A stretch of DNA of 64,000 nucleotides from Pacificispira spongiicola (GTDB lineage Bacteria > Pseudomonadota > Alphaproteobacteria > UBA8366 > Aestuariispiraceae): positions 62,001 through 126,000 of the forward strand of contig NZ_JABBNT010000002.1 in NCBI RefSeq assembly GCF_012926505.1, in the 5' to 3' direction. Position 1 is the first letter of the stretch, and every line of letters starts with the position of its first letter. The translations under genes were made by a program, and so were the position numbers. The notes beneath the pieces are model-generated. The model did no database searches. It was not told the origin of the DNA and saw only the letters and a list, made by a program, of their open reading frames with translations. Shown here one piece after another: positions 7,161-16,325 of the stretch.

Positions 7161-9112
7161 GATCCGGTTTCCAGCCGGTCCATCACGGACCGAAGCGCTT
7201 CGGTCGTAAATGGCTTGCTCAGCACCGGGAACGGACAATCCTTCACCTCGCCGTCGGCAAGATCGGAAGAGAACCCGGTAATCAAGGCAATCCCAAGGCC
7301 GGGAGCGCGGAACTTGGCCTCGTCCGCCAGCGCGAGACCGTCCATCTGACCGGGCATGACAATATCGGAAATCAGAAAACGAATCTCCTCGGTCGCGTCC
7401 ACCAGCGTAAGAGCGTCGGCAGAGTTTTCCGCCTCCAGAACCTTATACCCAAGGCTCAGGAATTGCCCTCGCACGACTTTCCGGACGGCCTCGTCGTCTT
7501 CGACGAGCAGGACCAATCCGCCTCTGGAAGCGCTCGCTACGGTGCGACGATCATTCGTGACCGTCTCCTTCGGTTTTGGCGGCGGTGGCGGTGCCGTGCT
7601 CGCGGGAAGGAAAAGACAAACTCTTGTGCCTTCGCCAGGCGCGGATGAGACGCGGATTTCGCCATCGGATTGTTGCGCAAAGCCATATACCATACTCAAT
7701 CCAAGGCCGCTGCCCGTACCGAATTCCTTGGTGGTAAAGAACGGATCGAAAAGGTGTGGAAGCACCTCTTCCTTGATGCCGCACCCCGTGTCCCGAACTT
7801 CAATACAGACCCGCTTAGGTGCCGCGTCCAGGGTATCGGGAGGACCCGGTGAGGCTTCTTCCTCGAAGACGTAGAATGTGATCCTGCCGGCGCCGTCGAT
7901 TGCGTCGCGCGCGTTCAATGCCAAGTTTAGCAGCGCGTTCTCGAGTTGGTTCGCATCGACATGGACGGCCGGTGGCAGGCCTTTAATGCATGTGGTGACT
8001 TCTATGGAACTGGGCAGCGATCGGCGCAGAAGACGGGAGATATCGGCAATGATACTCTCCACATCCACCCGTTCGGCCTTCAAGGGTTTTTCACGCGCGA
8101 ACGAGAGGAGGCGGTTGGTAAGTTCGCTGCCTCGTTCCGCCGCATGGATTGCCGGTCGGATGTACTCGGCAACCATGGGGTCTGCACGGGATCTCTCCTC
8201 CAAGCCACGGAGATTTCCGATGATTACCGTCAACAGGTTGTTGAAGTCGTGGGCAAGGCCGCCGGTCAACCGGCCGACAGCCTCCATTTTCTGAGCCTGA
8301 CGCAGGGCCGCGTCTTGCACTTTTCTTTCGGTAACATCGAGCGCCATGACGAAGCACCCGTGGACCAAACCGTCGTCTCCCAGGTCTGGGACCAGCGTGG
8401 AACTGATGTCCGAAACAGTGCCGGAGGATTCCTGCCGACGATACTCGTAGCTCGTGGTCTCGCCGTTCAGTGCCGTATCGATATGCGGCGCAACGGTTTG
8501 CATGACATCGACATCGAAGACATCTTCGACCCGCTGTCCGACAATGGTCGTGACCTCGTACCCAAAAAACTCGGCATAGCGACGATTGGCAAAACGGTAG
8601 ATTCGGGATCGATCAATATAGGCGATAAGAGCGGGAACGGTATCCGTGATGAGCCGCAGCTTCGCCTCGCTTTCGGAAAGCGCCTTTGTACGGATCGCAA
8701 CCGCTGACTCGAGTTGCGCTTGGCGCTCTCGATCCGATGTTACGTCGGTATAGGTCGTAACGAATCCGCCCCCGGGCAGCGGGGTCCCCCGCACCAGCAG
8801 CACTTCGCCGGTCGGTCTCCGACGCTCGAATTCATGAGGCGTGAAGCGTGCCGCCCTCTCGACCCGCTCCTTTACGAGCAGTTCGACATCTCCGTCGCCA
8901 TACTCTCCGCGCAATGCGTTGTATCGCATGAACTCGGAAAAATGCGTCCCAGTCTTGGCCAGATTTTTGGGAAACTCGAGCAATTCGAAAAACCGTTCGT
9001 TCCACCCGATCATTTCCAGGCCGGCGTCGAACACGGTGAAGCCTTGATCGATTTGATCGAGAGCGGCTTGGAGCAGCTCCAGCCGAACCTTGCCCTGCGT
9101 GTCATTATCCAT
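7157..9112 (-). CDS. hybrid PAS-PAS sensor histidine kinase with receiver
   Basis: A 651-residue kinase without a clear transmembrane segment, so probably cytosolic. In order it has an N-terminal PAS_7-like domain (about 12-125), a short coiled coil, a second PAS domain (about 150-262), HisKA with the phospho-His near residue 288 (GGLAHDFNNLL), an HATPase with N box (NALLNLALNARD) and G boxes (DTGCGIKE, GSGLGLSMVYG), and a C-terminal receiver (LVEDDEAVR, DIVMPGQMDG, LSKPF). The signal is probably intracellular. It is co-transcribed with the OmpR-type regulator and divergent from a transporter/acyl-CoA ligase operon. Confidence 0.93.
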   Translation of the reverse strand: MDNDTQGKVRLELLQAALDQIDQGFTVFDAGLEMIGWNERFFELLEFPKNLAKTGTHFSEFMRYNALRGEYGDGDVELLVKERVERAARFTPHEFERRRPTGEVLLVRGTPLPGGGFVTTYTDVTSDRERQAQLESAVAIRTKALSESEAKLRLITDTVPALIAYIDRSRIYRFANRRYAEFFGYEVTTIVGQRVEDVFDVDVMQTVAPHIDTALNGETTSYEYRRQESSGTVSDISSTLVPDLGDDGLVHGCFVMALDVTERKVQDAALRQAQKMEAVGRLTGGLAHDFNNLLTVIIGNLRGLEERSRADPMVAEYIRPAIHAAERGSELTNRLLSFAREKPLKAERVDVESIIADISRLLRRSLPSSIEVTTCIKGLPPAVHVDANQLENALLNLALNARDAIDGAGRITFYVFEEEASPGPPDTLDAAPKRVCIEVRDTGCGIKEEVLPHLFDPFFTTKEFGTGSGLGLSMVYGFAQQSDGEIRVSSAPGEGTRVCLFLPASTAPPPPPKPKETVTNDRRTVASASRGGLVLLVEDDEAVRKVVRGQFLSLGYKVLEAENSADALTLVDATEEIRFLISDIVMPGQMDGLALADEAKFRAPGLGIALITGFSSDLADGEVKDCPFPVLSKPFTTEALRSVMDRLETGS

Positions 9113-9199
9113 CGATTTGCGGATCGGTTATCGCTCAGTGGCACCGTAGATGAAGAGTATTAGACAAGATAAATCGACTGTAAGTCTATACGAAATATA

Positions 9200-9234
9200 T
9201 TGAATTTCCTTTGAAACACTTTGACACATTGAAT
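9200..9234. promoter_or_regulatory. phased TTGA direct repeats, candidate regulator site
   Basis: TTGA(A/C) occurs at 9200, 9211, 9221 and 9229, so the first three are 10-11 bases apart, one helical turn. OmpR-family regulators bind such direct repeats. The site lies in the 255-base gap between the two-component genes and livG. TTGACA at 9221 could also be a -35 element, though no good -10 follows. Confidence 0.4.
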
Positions 9235-9284
9235 CGGAACTGGCGACACACCTCCCCTGCACAGTCGTTCGAGAATAAAGAACC

Positions 9285-9315
9285 GACCGCATTTAAAGCG
9301 GTCTTTACGGGAGGA
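9285..9315 (+). promoter_or_regulatory. leader hairpin and orphan Shine-Dalgarno before livG
   Basis: GACCGC/GCGGTC form a 6-bp stem with a 7-base loop, followed by TTTA and then GGGAGGA (9309-9315). No start codon follows the purine-rich tract at a usable distance, while livG itself, 50 bases on, has no obvious ribosome-binding site. It may be a weak attenuator or the relic of a lost leader gene. Confidence 0.3.
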
Positions 9316-9367
9316 ACCAGGTCGGTACTACGCTCGCCCGGCAGCGTCGTAAGCGACCTTTTCGACG

Positions 9368-10123
9368 ATGACCGACACGATACTTGAAACAAGAAAACTG
9401 CGGAAAGAATTCAATGGGTTCGTCGCTGTCTCGGATGTGGATCTGAGCGTACAACGCGGCACGATCCACGCCGTCATCGGGCCGAATGGCGCGGGAAAGA
9501 CGACGCTCTTCAATCTTCTGACCCATTTTCTAAAACCCACGACGGGCGTCACCATCTTCAACGGGCGCGAGATAACCGGTCTCCCGCCCCACCGGATCGC
9601 CGATTTGGGTATCGTTCGATCCTTCCAGATATCCTCGGTGTTTCCGCATCTCACGGCCCTGGAGAACGTGCGGATCGCGGTTCAGCGACGCAACGGCGTG
9701 GGACGGAACTTCTGGACGTCGGAACGATGGCTGACGAAGTTTAACAGCGAAGCGTGCGGATACCTGGCGGACGTCGGGCTTGAGAAGTTCGCAGATACAC
9801 AGGCCGTCGAATTGTCCTACGGCCGGAAACGCTCTCTCGAAATCGCGACGACCCTGGCGCTCGACCCGGAACTCATGCTGCTCGACGAACCGACGCAAGG
9901 CATGGGGCACGAAGATGTGGCGCGGATCACCGAACTTATCCGGAAGGTCTCCGCGAACCGCACAATCCTTATGGTCGAACACAATCTGGGCGTCGTGGCG
10001 AACCTGTCCGACACGATCACCGTGATGCAGCGAGGCGCCATCCTGGCGGAGGGCGACTACGACCACGTTTCCCGGCATCCCGAAGTTATAGAAGCCTATA
10101 TGGGGGGTGGCGGTCATGCCTGA
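9368..10123 (+). CDS. livG: branched-chain-type ABC transporter ATPase, LivG-like
   Basis: A 251-residue ATP-binding subunit of a HAAT-family importer. Walker A (GPNGAGKTT) is at about residues 38-46, the signature LSYGRKRSLE near 140, and Walker B LMLLDEP follows. The QISSVFPHLTALENV stretch is typical of LivG. It pairs with LivF on the cytoplasmic face of LivH/LivM. An in-frame stop shortly upstream fixes the start at 9368 despite the lack of a clear ribosome-binding site. It overlaps livF by eight bases. Confidence 0.93.
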   Translation: MTDTILETRKLRKEFNGFVAVSDVDLSVQRGTIHAVIGPNGAGKTTLFNLLTHFLKPTTGVTIFNGREITGLPPHRIADLGIVRSFQISSVFPHLTALENVRIAVQRRNGVGRNFWTSERWLTKFNSEACGYLADVGLEKFADTQAVELSYGRKRSLEIATTLALDPELMLLDEPTQGMGHEDVARITELIRKVSANRTILMVEHNLGVVANLSDTITVMQRGAILAEGDYDHVSRHPEVIEAYMGGGGHA

Positions 10124-10829
10124 ACCGGCGATCCTGATCGACGTGAATGATCTGAGTGCTTTCTATGGCGAGTCCCACGTTCTTCATGGTGTCTCCCTAA
10201 CGATCCGGGCCGGAGAGGTCGTTACGTTGCTGGGGCGGAACGGTGCCGGCAAGACGACGACGTTGAAGTCGATCATGGGGATCGTTCGCCAGCGTCAGGG
10301 GTCCATCAAGATCAACGGGCTGGAAACGGTCGGCCTTCCGTCGAACAGGATCGCACGGCTCGGTGTTGCATTCTGTCCGGAGGAACGGGGGATTTTCTCG
10401 AGCCTGTCGGTAGAAGAGAACCTCCTCTTGCCGCCCATCATTCAGCCGGGCGGTCTCGGCTTGGATGACCTTTTCACCCTTTTTCCGAACATTCGTGAGC
10501 GTTTGTCGACCCGGCAGGGTACGCGCCTTTCCGGCGGCGAGCAGCAGATGCTCGCTATTGCCCGCGTCCTGAGAACCGGCGCGAGGATTCTCATGTTGGA
10601 TGAGCCGACCGAAGGGCTCGCCCCTGTCATCGTGGAGCAGATCGGTGAAGCCATTCTCGCGCTCAAGGCGCGCGGTTTCACAATCGTACTCGTCGAACAG
10701 AACTTCCATTTCGCGTCAGGTCTCGCCGACCGCAACTACGTCATGGAAGACGGCGTGATCGTTGAAATGGTTGCCCGGGAGGAGGTTCGGGAAAAAGCCG
10801 GCCTGCTTCAGGAATATCTCGGTGTTTAA
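10116..10829 (+). CDS. livF: branched-chain-type ABC transporter ATPase, LivF-like
   Basis: A 237-residue second ATPase of the same importer. Walker A is GRNGAGKTT at about 40-48, the signature is LSGGEQQMLAIAR, and Walker B is RILMLDEPTEGLAP, the last a LivF hallmark. The ATG at 10116 sits behind a G-rich ribosome-binding region inside livG; a GTG at 10107 is a weaker alternative. Translation is probably coupled to livG. Confidence 0.93.
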   Translation: MPEPAILIDVNDLSAFYGESHVLHGVSLTIRAGEVVTLLGRNGAGKTTTLKSIMGIVRQRQGSIKINGLETVGLPSNRIARLGVAFCPEERGIFSSLSVEENLLLPPIIQPGGLGLDDLFTLFPNIRERLSTRQGTRLSGGEQQMLAIARVLRTGARILMLDEPTEGLAPVIVEQIGEAILALKARGFTIVLVEQNFHFASGLADRNYVMEDGVIVEMVAREEVREKAGLLQEYLGV

Positions 10830-10851
10830 AACAGAACTGGGAGGAAATGTG

Positions 10852-12057
10852 ATGTTGAAGAATCTCTCGCTCGCCGCGACGCTCGTGGCGATAGGAAGCA
10901 TGCCGGCCGCGGCGGAAAAACTCTCCGATAATGCGGTGCGTATTGGGGTCATGACCGATATGGCCGCGGTTTACGCGGATTTGTCCGGCCAGGGGTCGGT
11001 CGTGGCGGCGGAAATGGCTATCGAGGATTTCGGTGGCACGGTATTGGGGGCGCCAATCGAACTTGTATCGGCGGATCACCAGAACAAGGCCGATATCGCC
11101 GCGGCGAAAGCGCGGGAATGGATCGACACCGACGGTGTCGACATGCTGACGGATCTTGTGACGTCCTCCGTCGCGCTTGCCGTGCAGGAAGTCGGCAAGG
11201 AAAAGAACCGTGTCATCATGGTCGTCGGGGCGGCGACGTCCCGCCTCACCGGCGAGAACTGCACGTCGACGGGGTTCCACTGGGCCTATGACACGTATGC
11301 GCTGGCGAATGGAACCGGCACGGCCGTCGTCAAGAACGGCGGCGACTCCTGGTTCTTCCTGACCGCGGACTACGCGTTCGGCCACTCGCTGGAAAGCGAT
11401 GTCTCGAAGATCGTCGAGAAAAATGGCGGAACCGTCGTCGGGGCCGTACGTCATCCATTCCCCACGACGGATTTCGCCTCCTTCTTGCTGCAGGCGCAAG
11501 CGTCGGGCGCGAAGATCATCGGTCTTGCCAATGCGGGGTCCGACACGATCAACGCGATCAAACAGGCATCCGAATTCGGCATCGTCGAAGGCGGCCAGAA
11601 CCTGGCCGGGTTGCTGATGTTTATCACGGACGTGCATGCGCTCGGGCTCGACGCCGCGAAGGGTCTGTTCATGACCACGGGATGGTATTGGGACCTCAAT
11701 GATGACACCCGCGCTTGGGCTGCGCGTTTCGAGGAAAAGGTCGGCCGCAAGCCGACGATGGTTCAGGTGGGAGTCTATTCCGCCGTCCTCTCCTACCTCA
11801 AGGCGGTAGAGGCCGCGGGAACCGACGAGGCGACGGCCGTCTCCGAAGCCCTTAAATCCATGGAGATCAACGACGTCTTCACCACCGGCGGCAAGGTATA
11901 TGCGAACGGTCGAATGGCCCATGACATGTACCTGGTCCAGGTCAAGAAGCCGGAGGATTCTTCCGGCGCGTGGGACTATCTCGACGTTGTTCGGACGATC
12001 CCGGCGGCGGAAGCCTTCCAGAATCCGGCCGAAACCGGCTGCCCGATCACGAACTAA
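10852..12057 (+). CDS. ABC transporter periplasmic substrate-binding protein
   Basis: A 401-residue periplasmic binding protein of the LivJ/LivK-like class. A Sec signal peptide ends at AAA-E near residue 21. The mature part starts with VRIGVMTDM and shows the two-lobed binding fold pattern (DHQNKADIAAAKAREWID, DYAFGHSLESDV, GSDTINAIKQA). A strong GGGAGG ribosome-binding site lies eight bases before the ATG at 10852. The ligand cannot be read from sequence. The acyl-CoA ligase at the operon end suggests a carboxylic acid rather than an amino acid, which is inference. Confidence 0.9.
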   Translation: MLKNLSLAATLVAIGSMPAAAEKLSDNAVRIGVMTDMAAVYADLSGQGSVVAAEMAIEDFGGTVLGAPIELVSADHQNKADIAAAKAREWIDTDGVDMLTDLVTSSVALAVQEVGKEKNRVIMVVGAATSRLTGENCTSTGFHWAYDTYALANGTGTAVVKNGGDSWFFLTADYAFGHSLESDVSKIVEKNGGTVVGAVRHPFPTTDFASFLLQAQASGAKIIGLANAGSDTINAIKQASEFGIVEGGQNLAGLLMFITDVHALGLDAAKGLFMTTGWYWDLNDDTRAWAARFEEKVGRKPTMVQVGVYSAVLSYLKAVEAAGTDEATAVSEALKSMEINDVFTTGGKVYANGRMAHDMYLVQVKKPEDSSGAWDYLDVVRTIPAAEAFQNPAETGCPITN

Positions 12058-12093
12058 CCCACGAATGACACTGCCGCCGTCTGGGAGGAGTTT

Positions 12094-13011
12094 ATGACGA
12101 CTATCTTCGACATGCCGATTGCAATCCTGGGGTTGCAAATCCTTATCGGACTTCAAAACGGCGCCTTCTATGCCCTTTTGTCGCTCGGCCTCGCGGTGAT
12201 CTTCGGCATGATGAACGTCATAAACTTCGCCCACGGTGCGCAGTATATGCTGGGGGCTTTTCTCGCCTATATCCTGCTCTCATGGCTCGGCCTTGGTTAT
12301 TGGTGGGCGTTGCTCCTGGTACCGCTTCTGGTGGGCATATTCGGTTTGGCCGTCGAACGGCTATTCCTGCGGCACCTTTATCATTTGGATCACCTTTACG
12401 GCCTGTTGCTGACCTTCGGCCTCGTGCTGATCGTCGAAGGGGTGATGGTCGATATGTTCGGTGCGTCCGGGCTGCCCTATTCCAAACCCGATCTTCTGCA
12501 AGGCGCGGAACGCATTCCGCTCAGCTGGGTAACCGGGAACGAGCGGGACATAATGATGATGCCGGTCTATCGGCTTTGGGTCATCGCCGCATCGATCGTG
12601 GTCTGCCTCATCGTATGGTTCGCCATCGAGAAGACGCGTCTGGGCAGCTATCTGCGCGCGGCGACTGAAAATCCGACGCTGGTGCGGGCCTTTGGAATCA
12701 ATGTCCCGATCATGGTTATGCTGACCTACGGCTTCGGCGTCGCTCTTGCCGGTTTTGCCGGTGTGCTGGCGGCGGGTCTCCAAGCGGTGACGCCGCATAT
12801 GGGCTCCAGCCTGATCATCGTGGTTTTCGCCGTGGTCGTGATCGGCGGCATGGGGTCGATCATGGGATCGATTCTGACCGGATTTGTGCTGGGATTGATA
12901 GAAGCAGTTGTAAAGATCGCCTATCCGGAAGCCACCAATATTGTGATTTTCGTCATCATGATCTGCGTCCTTTTGGTCCGCCCGGCAGGTCTGTTCGGAA
13001 GGGAGGCATAA
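12094..13011 (+). CDS. livH: ABC transporter permease, LivH-like
   Basis: A 305-residue inner-membrane permease with about eight hydrophobic segments. The start pattern GLQNGAFYALLSLGLAVIFG and NFAHGAQYMLGAF is the LivH hallmark, and the C-terminal GGMGSIMGSILTGFVLG loop contacts the ATPase. TGGGAGGAG before the ATG is a good ribosome-binding site. It is followed after three bases by livM. Confidence 0.93.
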   Translation: MTTIFDMPIAILGLQILIGLQNGAFYALLSLGLAVIFGMMNVINFAHGAQYMLGAFLAYILLSWLGLGYWWALLLVPLLVGIFGLAVERLFLRHLYHLDHLYGLLLTFGLVLIVEGVMVDMFGASGLPYSKPDLLQGAERIPLSWVTGNERDIMMMPVYRLWVIAASIVVCLIVWFAIEKTRLGSYLRAATENPTLVRAFGINVPIMVMLTYGFGVALAGFAGVLAAGLQAVTPHMGSSLIIVVFAVVVIGGMGSIMGSILTGFVLGLIEAVVKIAYPEATNIVIFVIMICVLLVRPAGLFGREA

Positions 13012-13014
13012 GAG

Positions 13015-13968
13015 ATGAGTGTCCCTGTTCAAGCGCGTGCGGGGCGGTTCAATGCCGTCCATGTCCTCGTCTTTGCGGGCGCCCTGATTGCCCTGGGGGC
13101 GCTGCCGTTCGCCGTCTATCCGGTATTTCTCATGAAGGCGATGTGTTTTGCGATCTTCGCTTGCGCCTTCAACCTGCTGCTTGGCTTTTCCGGTCTGCTT
13201 TCCTTCGGTCACGCCGCGTTCTTCGGTTCCGCGAGTTATCTCTCCGCCTATGCGTTGAGCGCATGGGGACTGTCGGCGGAATTGTCCATTCTCTTCGCGA
13301 CCGTGTCGTCTGCGGCGCTTGGGGCCGTTTTCGGGGCAATCGCAATCCGCCGACAGGGAATCTACTTCGCGATGATCACGCTGGCCCTTTCGCAGATGAT
13401 CTACTTCGCCGCGCTCCAAGCGGACTTTACGGGCGGGGAGGATGGCATTCAGGGGGTCACGCGCAACCCGGTCTTCGGTTTGATCGATATCACGGACAAC
13501 CTCAGCAGCTACTACTTCGTGGCGGTGATTTTCGTCTTCGCCATGTTTGCGGTCTATCGCGTGGTGCACTCGCCGTTCGGACAGGTGCTGAGGGCGATCC
13601 GTGAAAGCGAGTCGCGGGCCAAGTCCCTGGGCTATCACACGGATCAGTACAAGCTGGTGGTGTTTGTTATTTCGGCGGCGCTGTCCGGACTTGCCGGCGG
13701 CACCAAGGCGCTGGTCGTGCAAGTGGCGAGCCTGACCGATGTGACCTGGCAGATGTCGGGCGAAGTCGTCTTGATGACGCTGTTGGGCGGGATGGGTACG
13801 GTCTTCGGTCCCGCTGTGGGCGCGGTGCTCATCGTGACACTGCAAAACTTCCTCAACTCGTTCGGATCGCTGGTCACCATTCTAATCGGCGCGATCTTCG
13901 TCGTCTGCGTCATGTTGTTCCGACGCGGCATTCTGGGTGAGTTGCAGGCCCGGTTCGGTCGCAAGTGA
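13015..13968 (+). CDS. livM: ABC transporter permease, LivM-like
   Basis: A 317-residue inner-membrane permease. LivM patterns are clear: NLLLGFSGLLSFGHAAFFG near residue 50, the RRQGIYFAMITLALSQM segment, the RAIRESESRAKSLGY cytoplasmic loop, and LLGGMGTVFGPAVGA near the C-terminus. It forms the translocation pore with LivH. Confidence 0.93.
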   Translation: MSVPVQARAGRFNAVHVLVFAGALIALGALPFAVYPVFLMKAMCFAIFACAFNLLLGFSGLLSFGHAAFFGSASYLSAYALSAWGLSAELSILFATVSSAALGAVFGAIAIRRQGIYFAMITLALSQMIYFAALQADFTGGEDGIQGVTRNPVFGLIDITDNLSSYYFVAVIFVFAMFAVYRVVHSPFGQVLRAIRESESRAKSLGYHTDQYKLVVFVISAALSGLAGGTKALVVQVASLTDVTWQMSGEVVLMTLLGGMGTVFGPAVGAVLIVTLQNFLNSFGSLVTILIGAIFVVCVMLFRRGILGELQARFGRK

Positions 13969-14000
13969 AGGGTTCATATCATGACGACAGGAGTGGCACG

Positions 14001-15623
14001 ATGACCAACGCATACGCATCCGGCTTGGGGGCGAACGCGGCCAACTATGTTCCCTTGACGCCGATTTCATTTCTGCGCCGGACGGCGAGCGTCTATCCGG
14101 ACCGTGTCGGCATCGTCCACGGAGAAATCCGACGAAGCTGGGCCGAGATCTATGAGCGATGCAGGCGGTTGGCGTCGGCGCTCTCCCGGCATGGAATCGG
14201 CCGTGACGATACGGTCGCCATCATGGCGCCGAACGTCCCAGCATTTATCGAAGCGCATTTCGGCGTTCCGATGTGCGGCGCGGTCTTGAACTCTCTCAAC
14301 ATCCGGTTGGATCCCGAAGCCATCGCCTTCATCCTGAACCATGGGGAGGCAAAGGTCCTTTTGACAGACCGCGAGTTCTCCGGAACGATTGAGGCCGCGC
14401 TAAAGCACGTCGAAACCAAGCCACTGGTGATCGATATCGACGACCCGCTTGCCGAAGGCGGCGCGCTTATCGGTGTCTATGAATACGAAGATTTCCTGGC
14501 AATGGGCGCCCCCGCGTTCGAGCCGATTCCGCCGCAGAACGAGTGGGATGCAATTGCCCTGAACTATACGTCAGGTACGACAGGCGATCCGAAAGGCGTC
14601 GTCTACCATCACAGAGGGGCATATCTGAATGCCCTGGGGAACGTGGTGAGCTGGGCGATGCCGCATTTCCCAGTGTATTTGTGGACCCTGCCCATGTTCC
14701 ATTGCAACGGTTGGTGCTTTCCCTGGACGATCACGGCGATGGCCGGGACTCATGTCTGCCTGCGGAAGGTGGTGCCAGAAGCAATCTTCAAGGCGATAGC
14801 GGACCACGCGGTTACCCATCTGTGCGGCGCGCCGATCGTCATGAGTATGATGGCCGAGTTTTCCGCGTCCCACCCCCGGAACTGGGATCAGCCGGTCTCC
14901 ATGATGACAGCCGGTGCAGCGCCGCCGGCGGCGGTAATCGGGGCGATGGAGGAAATCGGGATATCCGTAAACCACGTATACGGTTTGACGGAGGTTTTCG
15001 GCCCTTGCGTCGTTTGCGCCTGGCATCCGGAATGGGATTCCCTGCCCTTGGAGCGGCGTACCGTTCTAAAGGCGCGGCAGGGGGTGCCGTATGAGGTGCA
15101 GGAGGACATTATGGTTGCCGATCCGGACAGCATGGAACCTGTGCCGCCGGACGGAACGTCGATCGGCGAGATATTCCTGCGCGGGAATATTGTCATGAAA
15201 GGCTATTTGAAAAACCCGGAAACGACCGAAGCGGCCTTCGCCGGCGGCTGGTTCCATAGCGGCGATCTCGCGGTTATGCACCCGAACGGATATGTCGAAA
15301 TCAAGGACCGGTCCAAGGACATCATCATTTCGGGCGGCGAGAATATCTCATCGGTCGAGGTGGAAGACGTACTCTATCGACACCCCGATATTCTGATGGC
15401 TGCCGTCGTCGCAAAACCGGATGAAAAATGGGGAGAAACGCCATGCGCATTCGTGGAGTTGCGGGCGGGTTCGTCAGCGACCGCAGCGGATATCATGGCG
15501 TTCTGCCGCGAGCGTCTCGCCGGGTACAAATGTCCCAAGTTTGTCGTCTTTTCCGAATTGCCGAAAACGTCGACCGGCAAGGTTCAAAAATTCCAACTAC
15601 GGGAACAAGCAAAGTCCCTGTGA
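14001..15623 (+). CDS. AMP-forming acyl-CoA synthetase
   Basis: A 540-residue ANL-superfamily ligase that activates a carboxylate with ATP and CoA. The P-loop is YTSGTTGDPKGVVYHHRG near residue 180, followed by GLTEVFGP, the GWFHSGDLAV motif and the catalytic-lysine tail motif KTSTGKVQK. Overall it resembles the medium-chain/DmdB-like group, but the substrate is not readable. The ATG at 14001 has GACAGGAG upstream. It is the last gene of the transporter operon, 32 bases after livM, which suggests that the imported substrate is converted to its CoA ester on entry. Confidence 0.9.
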   Translation: MTNAYASGLGANAANYVPLTPISFLRRTASVYPDRVGIVHGEIRRSWAEIYERCRRLASALSRHGIGRDDTVAIMAPNVPAFIEAHFGVPMCGAVLNSLNIRLDPEAIAFILNHGEAKVLLTDREFSGTIEAALKHVETKPLVIDIDDPLAEGGALIGVYEYEDFLAMGAPAFEPIPPQNEWDAIALNYTSGTTGDPKGVVYHHRGAYLNALGNVVSWAMPHFPVYLWTLPMFHCNGWCFPWTITAMAGTHVCLRKVVPEAIFKAIADHAVTHLCGAPIVMSMMAEFSASHPRNWDQPVSMMTAGAAPPAAVIGAMEEIGISVNHVYGLTEVFGPCVVCAWHPEWDSLPLERRTVLKARQGVPYEVQEDIMVADPDSMEPVPPDGTSIGEIFLRGNIVMKGYLKNPETTEAAFAGGWFHSGDLAVMHPNGYVEIKDRSKDIIISGGENISSVEVEDVLYRHPDILMAAVVAKPDEKWGETPCAFVELRAGSSATAADIMAFCRERLAGYKCPKFVVFSELPKTSTGKVQKFQLREQAKSL

Positions 15624-16008
15624 TCTCCCCGTGACCTCTCTGTGAAACTCGGCGTCTTCTCCTTAACGGGCGAGGCGCCACTCTTCACGCAAGACGCGCG
15701 TAGGACGACGAAATCGACCTGTGCGGCGGTCATAAGGTTGCCGGCCCCTCTCTGTCGCCGGCTGATTTCCGCCGATCTTTGCGATCGCCATTATTCTGGG
15801 CTGAATGGCAACGTAAGTCCGGGCAGCCGCCATCATCGTTTCGGCCTAGAGCTTTGCGCACCCTGGCCGCGCACCTGGATTGTGACAAAAGACCCGAGAT
15901 ATCGACCGTATTCATCAAGAATCTGCGCGCTGTTTTTGACGCGTGTGAACACTGCCCGGCCTACAGAGCCTCAAGGCGTGCACGAAACAATGTGCAGCCA
16001 TCTGGAAG
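15624..16008. other. non-coding stretch with no intact gene
   Basis: This is the first part of an 800-base gap after the ligase. One frame around 15779-16012 gives a fragment (FWAEWQRKSG ... SFRPRALRTLAAHLD) that looks protein-like, but I cannot assign it and it has no start signal. Together with the two recognisable gene relics that follow, this suggests decayed DNA. Confidence 0.4.
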
Positions 16009-16278
16009 ATGAGATCGAACAATGTCGCGGAACCCTGCCTCGGCCATGCATGCGCGACCGTGGACAGCGGCAACGACAAGGCTTACGCGTTTTGTCCGAC
16101 CTGCGGTTCGTCGGTCCATGTCACCTTCTCGGCCATGCCAGACCTGATCGCAATTGCCGCGGCGAGCCTCGACGATCCCGGCCTGTTCCGTCCCGAGGCG
16201 CTCACCTGCAGCATTCGGGGCCATGCATGGGATCCGATCGACCCCGAGCTTCGGCACTTCGAACGCATGCCGAGTTGA
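16009..16278 (+). pseudogene. relic of a GFA-family (CENP-V-like) protein, C-terminal part
   Basis: From about 16063 the frame reads GNDKAYAFCPTCGSSV, then a MPDLIAIAAASLDDP stretch, then RGHAWDPIDPELRHFERMP. These are the conserved second zinc Cys pair and the C-terminal block of the glutathione-dependent formaldehyde-activating (GFA) family. The N-terminal half with the first CxxC-type zinc ligands is absent; upstream codons in this frame do not resemble the family. The gene is therefore 5'-truncated and presumably inactive. Confidence 0.65.
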
Positions 16279-16325
16279 TTCCACAAGAAACCCTGGTTCC
16301 CCTCTCAAACAACAGGACTTGAAGT

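Noticed and set aside
10741-12234. Long minus-strand frame opposite the binding protein gene
   Set aside because: Shadow of the real gene; Arg/Gly/His-rich without any motif.
12361-13845. Long minus-strand frame opposite livH and livM
   Set aside because: Shadow of two membrane proteins; rich in Arg, His, Gln and Asp because hydrophobic codons reverse to polar ones.
15642-16322. A 226-codon plus-strand frame in the graveyard region
   Set aside because: No ribosome-binding site, no family pattern, and it conflicts with the recognisable GFA relic in another frame.
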